Positions 22,953 to 33,880 of a stretch of DNA of 64,000 nucleotides are shown here, piece after piece. Position 1 is the stretch's first letter. Each line of letters begins with the position of its first letter. The position numbers and the translations under genes are program-made. The notes under the pieces are model-generated. The model worked only from the letters and a program-made list of their open reading frames with translations. It did no database searches and was not told where the DNA came from. Source of the stretch: Asterias amurensis. Lineage: Eukaryota; Echinodermata; Asteroidea; Forcipulatida; Asteriidae. The stretch is from the NCBI RefSeq assembly GCF_032118995.1, contig NC_092666.1, positions 6,832,501-6,896,500 on the forward strand, read 5' to 3'.

Positions 22953-23077
22953 AGCCAAGTTAAATAATTATACATCTGAGGTGGTTTAATACATTTAAAA
23001 GCAACTGGTACAACTGTAGCGTCATTGTTGCAGTTAATATGTATAAAACTCAAGGATAACAAAACAATAAAACCTGT

Positions 23078-23440
23078 TTAAAAAACTTCGGGATTGACGC
23101 CTTCTTCCGGTACTTTCTTATGGCTGATGCTTCTGGTGTGATGACCAGGAAACGCTGCAGAGAGCTCATCACCTTGGGATTTCTGTGGTGAACCCCAAGG
23201 TGATGGGATGACAGCATCTTTTCTTGGAGATTTCTCCGTTGATCGTGTTGGCGATGGAGGCTCTGAACCGACTGACTTTGGTGAAGCATTACCAAATTCA
23301 TCACTGTGACAAAAATGACGTCGTCTGAGCGACTGGACTTCAAAATGGTGGACCTCACCAGTCTTATCTGACCTCTCCTTAGGATTTGGCTTGGTGACCA
23401 CCTGAACCTCAAGATTCCCATTGGTGTTCTGGTCGGCAGA
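23078..23440 (-). CDS. Probable terminal exon, Ser/Pro-rich, unknown protein
   Basis: A 120-codon frame opens after an AG at 23,441-23,442 (CCCCATAG) and ends at TAA (23,080-23,078). The sequence is hydrophilic, with SPKSVGSEPPSPTRSTEKSP and IPSPWGSPQKS, typical of a disordered, phosphorylatable C-terminus. ATTAAA on the minus strand at about 22,990 could serve polyadenylation. It lies downstream on the same strand as the exon chain 35.7-24.9 kb. That chain reaches 24,868 in phase 2 whereas this exon starts in phase 0, so either an exon is missing between them or they are separate transcripts. Confidence 0.45.
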   Translation of the reverse strand, partial: SADQNTNGNLEVQVVTKPNPKERSDKTGEVHHFEVQSLRRRHFCHSDEFGNASPKSVGSEPPSPTRSTEKSPRKDAVIPSPWGSPQKSQGDELSAAFPGHHTRSISHKKVPEEGVNPEVF

Positions 23441-23519
23441 CTATGGGGCTCTCTTGATGGGCTTGGGTACCATCACTATAGACTATGATTACAGGTGTTT
23501 TGGATGAGGCCTGATGAGC

Positions 23520-23998
23520 TGCTCGCAGTTTGAATCATACTCCCAATCAATCAAGTCAAGCGCCATCTAGAGGCTCGAGCCTGCTCAGTGATTTTTCTCC
23601 AGATGTTCCGGTCCAGCATGAAGGAGCGTAGTTCTTCAGCGCTGGTCAAGCCGATGTCTCATTTCAGTGTGTCTAGGTAGGAGAGTCATCTTCTCCCACG
23701 AGAAGCCTTGCCTTGGGTGGGCTCTCAGAGGATGATTGGGCAAGGGGCAAGCTCTGAGTGGCGGACACAGTGCCGAGCAAGCTTGAGGCGGCGTTCACGG
23801 ATCTTCTCTGTAGCCTTTGGCCAGCCAGCATACAGATTGGAGTTTCTCATGTGGTCTTGCCAGGGGATGTTTAGGGTCATACGCTGCATCCTGGTGTAGC
23901 AACCATCCAGAGACTTCTCCATCCTGGTGGTTAGGGTCTAGGTCTCATCTCCGTATAGTAGCACTGACTCCACTGTTGTGACAAAAGGTGATCTTTTC
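23520..23998 (-). pseudogene. Decayed non-LTR reverse transcriptase fragment
   Basis: Minus-strand reading includes TTVESVLLYGDET (about 23,975-23,937), MEKSLDGCYTRMQRMTLNIP and WQDHMRNSNLYAGWPK, then RERRLKLARHCVRHSEL. This is the C-terminal region of a non-LTR retrotransposon polymerase, downstream of the catalytic core. In-frame stops and at least one frame break near 23,690 show decay. Its 5' boundary lies just past a good acceptor (TTTTCATCTGCAG, ending at 24,024), so it may interrupt a host exon or intron. Confidence 0.8.
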
Positions 23999-24169
23999 AC
24001 TCCCACTCCAGCGCTGCTGCGTGCTGCAGATGAAAATAAACATTACACAATAACTTTACATTTCTAATACAAGCAATTTGGACAGTAACAACAAGAATTT
24101 TTACTACTGGCACTACAATTATTTATTGTTAATAGGGTTATGGGTCAGTCAGTTTTTTAAACCCAGGAT

Positions 24170-24340
24170 TTGAGCTGCCTCTAGCCATCGGGCTAGCTCG
24201 GTGGTCTAGTTGTAGGACATCTGCTTTAGCAATGCAAAGGTCGCGCGTTCAAATCCCACTCGAGTGATTTGCATACTATAATTGTTTTCACAGGGTACAG
24301 TGGTTAAAACACATCAGTGTAAAGGTTAAAAACAAATTAT
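24170..24340 (+). mobile_element. tRNA-derived SINE (family D)
   Basis: TAGCTCGGTGGTCTAGTTG (A-box-like) and GCGTTCAAATCCCACTCGAG (B-box-like) lie 50 bp apart. GTGATTTGCAT and GTTAAAACACATCAGTGTAA follow. It matches the element at 6,482-6,660 beyond the tRNA part, so it is not a functional tRNA gene. Confidence 0.68.
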
Positions 24341-24863
24341 AAACCCAGAAATGGTTGAGTTAATAAATGCATTCTCATTCAGGGACAATCGATAAAAGGA
24401 ATGACGATCTCAAAAACAAGTACAAAGTTGTATCTTTAAAGGGTTTTGGTACCTTTTGTATAACAATTTTGCCCATTACATAAATCCCTATGCACTGTGA
24501 ATGATGTACATGTACTATACAATTTTAGCAACATTAGTTTTAAAGTTTTGCGAAGAAAACAAAAGGCAAAATCAAACAGCAAGGTTTTCAGGAGAGTAGC
24601 GTAAATACGTTTTACATGCTAAGATCACTTTTGTTTCATGAAACAAAAACTACTTTCATAATATTTTTTTACTCATGTCTCAAAACTTACAACCTCAGCA
24701 AGGCAAGTAATATTTTAGAAGCCTTCTACCACCATTATCTTCAAACCGGATAGTTTAATGTATATCTGTTGACATTGAGTTTTGTGTTGTACAAAAGGTA
24801 TCCAAACCCTTAAGTACGGTGTTGCTGAGATGTAATCTTGAATAAGAAAAAAAACAGTGTCTC
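24341..24863. other. Presumed intron sequence, nothing recognised
   Basis: AT-rich sequence between a SINE and a candidate exon. No open frame, hairpin or repeat of note. Confidence 0.5.
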
Positions 24864-24944
24864 TTACAGAGTCTTCCTTCGCTTCCTGTTATCCTTCATT
24901 TGACTCTCCAGCTCAGCTCTTTTGCTCTCTTGGGTTTTGTGCAA
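24864..24944 (-). CDS. Host gene exon 7 (candidate), charged helix
   Basis: The acceptor is TCTCATTTTCTCAG, ending at 24,945. The exon starts at 24,944 in phase 0 and reads LHKTQESKRAELESQMKDNR followed by KRRKT: lysine/arginine/glutamate-rich and probably helical. It continues the frame of the exon at 29,652-29,595. At the end, CTCTGTAAGAG can be read two ways: as CTG TAA (stop, 24,866-24,864) or as a donor CT|GTAAGAG with the exon ending at 24,868 in phase 2. I cannot choose between them from sequence alone. Confidence 0.6.
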   Translation of the reverse strand: MHKTQESKRAELESQMKDNRKRRKTL

Positions 24945-25429
24945 CTGAGAAAATGAGAAAACATTCATAATGTTATAATTTCTTTAGAGTGACCATTAGC
25001 ATCGACGTCAATCTGTCTTGAAAGATGGGGGGAGGAACATCGTTAGTCATACCATCTACGGCGTGGGGTCCCGCCTCGCTTAAGGGCCCCAGGAAAATTT
25101 TAAGGCCATTTATGCTCTCTAGTGCAATCTTATGAGTCTGAGGGAAGATGTGCCCCATCTGAGATCTTGGAATTTAATGGCTATTTCGAGCTATGACAAA
25201 TGATGCACCATTTAATTGCTATCCTGGTTATTAGCTAAAAACCAATTCAATTATAGCTGCGTATACAAATTATTTCTACATATAATGCTCAGACGGCGGT
25301 TCATTCCTAGCATCGTCAAGGGTGGATTAAGACAGGAAATTCTATAAAGGGGGTGGGGGCTTGTTGGTAGGGCAAACCAATTGAAGATGGAGCATGCTAT
25401 AAAGCGGAACGCAAAACCTTTTTCGGCCT

Positions 25430-25790
25430 GGGCAAAACTTTGCATTCTAGATTCTCTGGTGCAAACTTAGGCCAATAGGCAAAACGAATGGAACAGAACA
25501 TTTATAAAGCCTTTAAAATGTGAGCAGCAGTTGTATAACCTTTTTGGTTAACATCATCTTCATGTGCGGATCTATAAGCATGCTCGTGTGAAACCTTTAC
25601 GGCGTGGGTCGGGCCCGTTTAAGGGCCTGGGAACAGTTCACATTCTAGATGCTCTGTGGTGCAATCTTAGGGCAACTGTCAACAAGAGGCAAAAAGAATG
25701 GAATAGAGCAAAGCCTTTAAAATGTGAGCAGCAGTAGAACCTTTTGAGTTAACAGCATCTTCAAGTACGGATCTACATACATGACACAAG
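25430..25790. repeat. ~198-bp direct repeat pair
   Basis: The segment from GCATTCTAGATTCTCTGGTG (25,441) recurs from ACATTCTAGATGCTCTGTGG (25,639). Both carry AAGCCTTTAAAATGTGAGCAG. A further diverged piece (TTTAGATGCTCTGTGGTGCA) is at 26,720. The family is unknown. Confidence 0.75.
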
Positions 25791-25820
25791 TTGTAGGGGG
25801 CAAATGAGTCCGGGCTCGCC

Positions 25821-26200
25821 TAAAGACTCTGGACACTATTGGTAATTTTCAAAGACCAGTCTTCTCACTTGGTGTATCTCAAAATGCCTAAAATAACAAA
25901 CCTGTGAAAATCTGAGCTCAATCGGTCGTTGCGAGATATTAATGCACAAAACAAAAAAACACCTGTCACACAGAGTAGTGTGCTTTCAGATGCTTGATTT
26001 CGAGACCTGGCATTCTAAATCTGTGATCTTGAAATGAATTTCATGAAAAATTACTTCTTTCTCGGGAACTACGACACTTCAGAGGGAGCCGTTTCTCACA
26101 ATGTTTGATACTATCAACCTCTCCCCATTGCACGTTACCAAGTGAGGTTTTAGGCTGATAATTATTTTGAGTCACTACCAATAGTGTCCACTGCCTTTAA
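25821..26200. mobile_element. MITE family A, full length
   Basis: Starts TAAAGACTCTGGACACTATT and ends AATAGTGTCCACTGCCTTTAA. Confidence 0.93.
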
Positions 26201-26203
26201 TCA

Positions 26204-26487
26204 GGCCTGGATCCTAGATGCTGTTTGGCTTCTCACACTATTGCTCAAACGTTGACAAAATTGCACCTCCCCCTTGAAACAGTGGAAGGGACTATCCCCC
26301 CCCCTCCCCCCCCATTTTTGAAGGGTGGAGGGCATAAACTCAAATGTTTGCCGTATCTAATGACTTGTCTTTATCTTGAAACTCAAGTATTGCACCGTAT
26401 AAGACCAAACCCTGTGTCCCGTCAATGGCATCAATCATAATGTTTGAGCATTTGTGTGAGAAGCCAAACAGCATAGGGTCCAGGCCC
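26204..26487. mobile_element. MITE-like element with GCTGTTTGGCTTCTCACAC inverted ends
   Basis: GATGCTGTTTGGCTTCTCAC (26,217-26,236) is inverted at GTGAGAAGCCAAACAGCATA (26,456-26,475). CTGGATCC and GGGTCCAG form the outer ends. The middle contains a C-run. Four bases separate it from the next MITE. Confidence 0.75.
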
Positions 26488-26490
26488 GCT

Positions 26491-26701
26491 TATAGACGAT
26501 GTGACCATGTTTACATTCAAACCACCCTCTGTTGACAAAACACTCTATACGTCATGTTTCGCCGGGCACCTGAGTTGCGCAGTCACAGTAAGATTGCGTA
26601 CATTTTCTAGCTGGCTGCCAAAACACAAAGGTTTTGCCTGGCAGTATGCGCGCGAATCATGTTATGGTTTTCGTGTGATGTCAGAGGTCACATCGTCTAT
26701 A
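26491..26701. mobile_element. MITE with TATAGACGATGTGACC inverted ends
   Basis: TATAGACGATGTGACC (26,491-26,506) is inverted at GGTCACATCGTCTATA (26,686-26,701). Length 211 bp. TA at each end could be the target duplication. No coding capacity. Confidence 0.75.
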
Positions 26702-26810
26702 GGCACGGGAAAATTCTGCATTTTAGATGCTCTGTGGTGCAATCTTCGGTCAATTTTGAGAGGGGGACGTTTGATATAGTGTCCCCCACCCTTCTAAAAA
26801 GTTGTGTCAT

Positions 26811-29248
26811 CCTTAGGGGTCTTGTCAAAACTCATCCTGGACAGACCACAGGACGAGGCTCGTCCGATGTCACATTTTTGTCGGACGGGCCACAGGATGG
26901 GAGTTCATATGGAACAAGGTTCCACACGATGAAATGTGTATTCCCGTCCGATACACAGTACCCAAGGCACCCCACTGAGCGCTCTGCGGTTTCACTGGCT
27001 CATTAAACACTAACTAAACAAACCTGGGGTTTGCGGTTTGGGGCAAGTCTGGACTGACTGTTTGGAGGTCACTGTAGGAAAGATTATACTAGCATAGCTC
27101 ATGTAAACCGTTAACAGTGTTTTATTCTCCATTCCTAAATTGTATAGGTTTATAAAAATTAAACCAATGAAAAATATAAAGCATCAAATGAAAACTTATT
27201 GCAATATTGGTGAAATTATCCACCATCTTGAAAAATAACCACATGGATGCTAATCATGGCCACCCGTTCATACACAGGAAATTCCCTTCAAAGATTTATA
27301 CCCTTCAAAAATGGACCATAACACTTCAAACTTGTTGGATTGTGGGGTGATGTTCCAAGGTTATTTATTGTCTAAATTACTTTCAGGATAATTTCTATTC
27401 AATCACGATGCATCAAAAGGGATACATCATTGTAAAGGTGCTGTTTAATAACATGGATTTCTCAAATAATTAGATTTTAATCTAAAGATTTTAAAAGGAG
27501 TTGTCCCACTAGATTGAATGGCACCAACATGCATAAACATAAAACTGACTGTTTATTGTGTTGATCCTAATTCATCATTTGACGTTTGTGACTTTTGTTT
27601 TAAGGAAATATATACCGTAAGAACCGTTTGCTTTTTAACATTTTATAATCACTGCGTACAATTTTGAAAATACCATTGTAAGATATCTATTTAAAATGCG
27701 TACATTTTAAGTGCATAAAACTTCTATCCTTTTGTTGATAATGAGTTAAATTAAGTATATATACTGTAATTAAAAACACCCCGACCGATTTAAACTTTGT
27801 AATGAACTGAGTTTTTTGAAGGGTTGATGCAACACAATTACATTCGAGTGCCTTCAAGTTTAAGTTGACCATTAATAGTGAAAGATACGAGAATCGGATC
27901 CGTCTCATTGTTCCAAACTCTAATAAAACAAGGTACCCCGTTTGTTCGAAAACTTTTCTTGTTGATAATAATAATAATAATAAATAATAATAAGACTTGT
28001 AATGCGCACATATCCACCCTGCTGGGTGTTCAAGGCGCAGTAAACCAAAACAAAACAAAACAAAAACACAACACAAAGAAAAACAGACACAACAAAATTA
28101 GTCATTGAAAACCTGTGACATAAGATAAGTTTTGAGAAGAGACTTGAATTTTTCGGTACAAAGACAAGATCGAAGATTAAGTGGTAGAGAGTTCCAGATG
28201 CGTGGTGCGGCTACAGAAAAAGACCTGTCACCCCATGAGTGTCGAGACTTGGGTTCAATGAGGAGAAGCATGGAACTTGATCGAAGATTCCTTGATGGAG
28301 TGTAAACTTGAAGCAGTTCAGAAATATAGTGGGGAGCCTTGCCATTTAGAGCTTTGTGGACAATGAGCATCAGCTTGAAGATGATTCGTTGAGAGATAGG
28401 GAGCCAGTGTAGTTGTTTCAGAATGGGGGTGATAAAACAGGATTTTCTAGACAGTGTCACAACGCGGGCAGCAGTATTTTGGAGCCGTTGAAGTCGAGAA
28501 ATCTGGTTGTTAGGAAGACTGTAGAGAAGAGCATTGCCGTTGTCAAGACGAGAAGTAACAAATGCGTGAATGACCTTTTCAGTGGCACTTTTGTCCAAGT
28601 ACTTGCGAATCTTACCTATATTCCTGATGTGATATGATGATAAACGAACAATGTTGTTGATGTGTGGCTGAAGTGTCATCGATGAATCAAAAATAACCCC
28701 TAAGTTCCGAGCTTTCAGCGAGGGAGCTATCCGAGCATCACCGATGGAGATGTATGGCACTGAAACCTTAGTTAACTGTTGACGTGATATGTTGAAACTG
28801 ATTCTCTAGGATCTCAAATAATTAAATAAGCTTTTATTGACGCAGAAAAGAACAACATAGACAATAAAGACAATTGCAATTTTGTCCACAGACTGAAATA
28901 AAAACGTTGAAACCCATCCTGTTAAAAAGTTACAAATTGAAATGCACAGAGAGCTTAAGATATGACCAATTTGTCTGTAGTAAATACTCAAGGTCATTGA
29001 AGCCCAGTGTGAAACCGCAAACTGGCCCTCGGGAGACCCCCTGCTTGTTTTCCAGTAGATAGCAATCTAAACACTCTGCGGTTTGTAAACAAATGATCTC
29101 TGGTGAAGGCCAGACACTGCGAGCTTGTCCTATAGCCCGTCCGATAAAGTAATCACTACAAGGGAATTGAACATGGGACAGAAACCTGGTCCTGGACGGG
29201 CGCCCGTCCGTTGGCTGTCCAGGATGAGTTTTGACAAGGTCCCTTAGC
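26811..29248. mobile_element. 2.4-kb non-autonomous element with ~30-bp TIRs
   Basis: CTTGTCAAAACTCATCCTGG (26,821-26,840) is exactly inverted at CCAGGATGAGTTTTGACAAG (29,219-29,238). Identity is looser out to CCTTAG at both ends. GCGGTTTCAC-type subterminal motifs also occur in inverted order (about 26,985 and 29,010). The interior holds a CR1/L2-like LINE and no transposase frame. Confidence 0.65.
27962..28810 (-). mobile_element. CR1/L2-like LINE (family E), 5'-truncated
   Basis: The minus frame 28,760-28,098 (220 codons, uninterrupted) is the C-terminal region of the reverse transcriptase protein: ARNLGVIFDSSMTLQPHI, RLQRLQNTAARVV, LHWLPISQRIIFKLM and VAAPRIWNSLPLNLRS. No catalytic core or endonuclease is present. 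Downstream is a 3' UTR with CTTGAACACCCAGCAGGGTG and a (TTATTA)n tail at 27,985-27,962. It is nested in the 2.4-kb TIR element. It is related to, but distinct from, the LINE at 8,731. Confidence 0.9.
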
Positions 29249-29594
29249 CTCCAGGATTAATGCCCATGGCGAGACACAGGGTTGGTCTTACACAGTGCAA
29301 TACTTTGGCTTCATGATCAAGGTGGTCAAAAAGATGGGGGGGGGGACATTTGATATTGTGCCCCTCTCCCCTTGTCACACCCCACCCCCACCTATTTGAT
29401 GCCCACCACCATTAGTAGAATTTGAAACTTTGTATGGTGGAATTATAACTATAAGAACATTTTGTGATAACACCGTGTGAGTCTCTTTTTGAATAGTGTT
29501 GGTTAGGAAAAGAACTATTGATTAAAGACTCATGTTTCGATTAATATACGCTGATCATCTACAGGAGAAAAATCATTAGAAAGACTGTACTTAC

Positions 29595-29652
29595 CGTTTG
29601 TCTAGATGCTACTGCTCGCCGAATGTACTTCTGTAGGGCTTCTCTACGCAAC
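29595..29652 (-). CDS. Host gene exon 6 (candidate)
   Basis: 58-nt exon. The acceptor TTGTCTATTGTAG ends at 29,653 and the donor ACG|GTAAGTAC is near-consensus. It contributes LRREALQKYIRRAVASRQT, with its first base G completing a codon begun in exon 5 and ending in phase 0, which fits exon 7. A run of basic and hydrophobic residues suggests an amphipathic helix. Confidence 0.65.
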
Positions 29653-29659
29653 CTACAAT

Positions 29660-30580
29660 AGACAACAAATATCGGACAAATTTACATCAGCTGCTGTTAA
29701 ACGAAGAAATTCAGTCTGAATGATCTACATGTGTAGTTGCATGTTTTGTGTGCATTTGATCACTAGCACTAGGCATAGTTAATTTTTTACAGTATTACAT
29801 TTAACAATCACCAGTTTCTTAAAAGCTCAGAAATGCCTAGTTCATTTTGATGGGCCATAATAAATAATTTGCAGATATTAATTACCTATTTGTCTTTTTA
29901 AAGACAAATTTGTCTTTTTAAAGACAAATAAAGCACTTGTGTTTTAATCCAACGAAGTCTTTTGGGGAAAAAAGTACCTACATGTGAGGTGAAACTAAAC
30001 ATGGATTGGAAATCACTAACAAGGCAATACTTTTTTTAGAAACCTCTTTCATCAGTGAAAAGGGTACAAAAGAATTTAGGCTTTGCATGGTGAGGTATCA
30101 ATTGTATTTGGTTTGCGGTAACAAACACCATGTGTGTTTCTACTTGCCAGGTAGAGTTTGTTCTTTAGAGAACTGTCTTGCTTTATTTTACTACCGCAAA
30201 GAGTAGAATATCAGATTTTGGGGAAACTTGTTCTGAAAAGAACTGTCCTGCTTTGTAAATATACCCTGGCGCAGGTATAGAAAATTGGCTGGGACAACTA
30301 CTTTAGCTTTATAGGATCATAATTAACTGCACTACCCCGGAGTCAGTCTCTTGACGATGGCTAGAGCAAGCTAGTCAAAATGTTGAGACCAATTCAAGAA
30401 CTGAATAGTGATTTGGTTCCCTATTGGGCAATCCATATAGGCTTCTGCTTGCTTTTTGTTGATATGTCTCTAATTATTTTACTAATAATGCAAAAGTTAT
30501 ACATTTCTACTTATTGTTGCTGTGTGTTTTTAAGTTTTTAAAGCCTGGGTGAATAAATAAATAAACAAATAAATAAACTA
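29660..30580. other. Intron-like interval with a small double palindrome
   Basis: TTTGTCTTTTTAAAGACAAA occurs twice back to back at 29,889-29,929. A GACTAGAGCAAGC-like stretch (30,355-30,400) and (AAATAA)n at 30,551-30,577 look repeat-derived. No gene seen. Confidence 0.5.
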
Positions 30581-30581
30581 C

Positions 30582-30632
30582 TTGTCCTCTGCATTGTTCT
30601 CACTAAGCCTCTTCCTTGATTCAACCTCTTCC
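30582..30632 (-). CDS. Host gene exon 5 (candidate)
   Basis: 51-nt exon. The acceptor GGCTGTTTGCAG ends at 30,633; the donor is CAA|GTAGTT (weak). It reads EEVESRKRLSENNAED after one base that completes an ATG codon from exon 4, and its last two bases AA combine with G of exon 6 to give lysine. Highly charged. The short length and weak donor make it plausible rather than certain. Confidence 0.55.
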
Positions 30633-30924
30633 CTGCAAACAGCCAATCAAAACAAACAAAGCTCGGTAAATAACACCAAACTCACAAATCTCAACTCATG
30701 TTAATCCGGCATGGTTAGGCCTGTCGTCTTCTTGATACTCCAAGGGTTTATGAAGATGCACCAAAAATTCAATCCATACTCAGTGATACTGCCTCTTGAA
30801 ATACATAATTCTAAAAACACCCCCTTTCTGGAGCTCCAGCCCTGACCCCACGCGTCGACCTGGTATTCTTTTAAAACGTAAGAGCCCATAATTTAATAAC
30901 AAGTATGCTAGTAGCTGGGTTAAA

Positions 30925-31277
30925 CAACAGAGGAACCGCAGTTGAAATGACCAGATAGAGAAAGGACCAATAACACTTTAATTAATACCAGTATCAGCCA
31001 CCAGACTTGAGATTTGCTGAATTGGGCCCGCCAGACACCCCCCCCCCCCTCTCCTGGGTTAAACATCTGAGGAACCACCTAAAACCAAGTTGAAATGACC
31101 AATGATGACACTATTCCCAATACCAGTATCAGCCACCAGACAAAGGTTTTGCTGCATTAGGCCTGCCAGACCCCCCCACGTTAAATATCAGACCCCCTTG
31201 TAAACCAAGTTGAAATGACAAATGATGACACTATTCCCAATACCAGTATCAGCCGCCCGACAAAACATTTGCTGCAT
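30925..31277 (+). repeat. ~120-bp C-rich satellite, second block (left part)
   Basis: Units with GTTGAAATGACC, ACACTATTCCCAATACCAGT and CATTAGGCCTGCCAGAC. The block stops at TTTGCTGCATT (31,277), where a LINE is inserted, and resumes at 33,881. Confidence 0.92.
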
Positions 31278-33880
31278 TTTTATTTATTTATTTATTTTAA
31301 ATCTTTAGACATACACAATAGTTGCAAGTTGTACAGGGGCTGTCAAGGCTAAAACAAAAGTATAAAACTGTCATCAAAAGATGTGTAAAACCAGACCCCT
31401 GCCAACGATAAAAATATAATTATACAATATAAAAAGGTGATTGCACTGAAACATTTAAGAATCACACAATAGAAATCATTAAAACACAACAAAATCAGAC
31501 TATTGAAAACAAAAAACTACACCCACAACAAAACACCGCAGCGATAAGAGGAAGGGACAACAATTGAAAATAATAAAAAACATAGAATGGACTAAAAAAA
31601 CCCAGAAAAAATAAAATTGGCACAGAGTGCACCCTCACAGATTCATGCCAACCCACTGGGCTCGAGGACAATGATAGCAGAGAGCCTCCCCAAACACCAC
31701 CCAAAAAGCACAAAGACCCCTTAGACAATTAAAACCACTAGCACTTTTAACATACTAAAAATTCCCCCCTCAGCTTCATACGAAAGGACTTGTACCCCTC
31801 CAAAATCAAAACATTCCTGGTATCCAAAGTGAGCTCTGAGAACATTTTAGGAAAGCGAACAATGGTAGAAAATTTATAAGCATCCGTCCTAGGTTTTAGG
31901 TGATGAAAAGTGAGCAATTCTGTGTGACGGGATTTAACTTTAGACAGATTAGTTAAGTCATTCATAAAACTATACCGAGTGGACATCAACAGTTTTACAA
32001 TAAAGCAAATGTTTAAAAAAATTCTTCTGTCAGACAGCAACATAAGACCCAGAGTCTTCAGTCTTTCTTGATAAGGCTGTTCCATATATGTTTGCCGAAG
32101 TATCATCCTGCTGGCTCTGCGCTGTACCGATTCGATTGATATGATGTGTTTTTTACGGTGAACCCACCAGACGGGTGAGCAGTAGTCCAAGATTGGCTGC
32201 ACAAGAGTCTTGAACAAATGGAGCGATACGCACGAAGGACAGTTGCCAGAGATGAGGCGAATCAAACCAATCAGTCTATTACATTTTGAAGTAACAGCCT
32301 GCACTTGTAGATCCCAAGATAAGTTACTCTGGAATATACAGCCTAGAAGCTTGATGGAGTCCACACATTCCAGGGGGGAGTTTCCAAGATTGTATTCTGG
32401 TTTGCTCATACGTCGCCAAGTCAACCGTATCGATTTGCACTTGTCAGCATTTGAGCGCAAACAGTTCAATTTAGCCCAGTTAACTATAGTGTTTAGGTCC
32501 TTCTGAAGTAGAGAATCCGGCGCGTCAGTTGTAACATTTTTGAACAAAAATGTGTCATCTGCGTACTGTACAAGGTTTGAAGAAAGTTGAAGCTGAAGAT
32601 CGTTCGCGTACAAAACAAAGAGCAGGGGGCCAAGTACAGAGCCCTGTGGCACTCCTGAACCGACCGGTAGCCAGTCTGAAGTAAAGCCTTTGTAGACAAC
32701 TCGTTGCAGGCGGTTTGTTACAAACGACTCAATCCAGTCAAGAGCAGCACCCTTTATGTTGTAGCAAAGTTGGAGTTTCTTAACAAGAATATCGTGGCTT
32801 ATAGTGTCAAACGCACGACTGAAATCTAAGGAGATTACATCCACTGCAGGTACCCGTGCGTCCAAAGATTGAAGCCATCGAGAACTAGCTGACACCAATG
32901 CTGTAGAACAAGACCTCCCAGGAATGAACCCATGTTGCCGGTCAGCTACAAGTCCGTTGATTTGACAGTGGTCGAGAATTTGACGACACAAGATTTTTTC
33001 TAAAAGCTTGCAGATTATTGGAGTCAAAGAAACGGGTCTGTAATTGATCAAGTTGCTCTTTTCTCCTTTTTTGAAGACGGGCACTACATTAGCACGTTTC
33101 CACGCACTTGGAAGACAACCTGAAGCAAGAGTGTGGTTGTAAAAAGTTGTGAGAACAGGAACAATGGCTGGGGCAGCAAGTTTCAACATTTGGGCGCTAA
33201 TACCATCAGGTCCATATGCTTTGTGTGCGGAAAGATTCCGAATCTCAGACGAAACTTGAGTTGAAGTGATGGAAAAACGTTCCAACGGGGGAAATTCCAA
33301 CGTGGGAGAAGTGACACGGTCCTGGTCGGTGGATCCGGAGAAAAAACTGGCGAAAAGAGAGTTAAACTCATTTGCAATCCGAGATGGGTCACTTATATTT
33401 TCACCATTGATGAAATAAGAATTGGTAGATTGAGAAGATTTGCGTTTGGACTTCACAAAAGACCAGAAAGTTTTCCGATTATCTCTTTTCTTAAACAAAT
33501 CAGTTACGAACTCACTGTACGCCCTTTTGGAGAGATTGCGTACTTTGTTCCTGACAAGTTTAAATAGTTTCCAAGCTGTCTCAGTTCCACTTACACGAGC
33601 TCGTTTAAACAACCTTTGCTTCTCAAGGATGAGCCGATGAAGTTCCTCGGTGATCCAGGGCTTAGCTCTCTTGCTACCTTTTCGGACAGGAACACACTCC
33701 TTGACGCAATTGAGGAAGAAATCACTGAACGTATCCCAAGCATCGTTAATGTCGTTGTAGTCAATCACTCCCCAAGGAACTGCAGCTAGCAAAGTCTGGA
33801 AATGAACAAGGTCCGTTTTGTGGTACTGGAAGGTTTCCCTTACACGACGTGGTAATTTTCCAGGCGACCCGCGAATTAGG
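31278..33880 (-). mobile_element. 2.6-kb 5'-truncated non-LTR retrotransposon
   Basis: It is inserted in the C-rich satellite, whose unit order (TTTGCTGCATT then GGGCCCGCCAG) is broken exactly by it. On the minus strand it begins within the polymerase protein near 33,880 and ends in a 3' UTR of about 470 bp with a (TAAA)n tail at 31,278-31,298. The endonuclease domain and ORF1 are absent. The reverse transcriptase frame is intact, suggesting a young insertion. Confidence 0.92.

Noticed and set aside
30355-30400. GACTAGAGCAAGCTAGTC-like stretch as a hairpin regulatory site
   Set aside because: It looks like a fragment of a dispersed repeat, and the pairing is short; no second copy in the window to judge.
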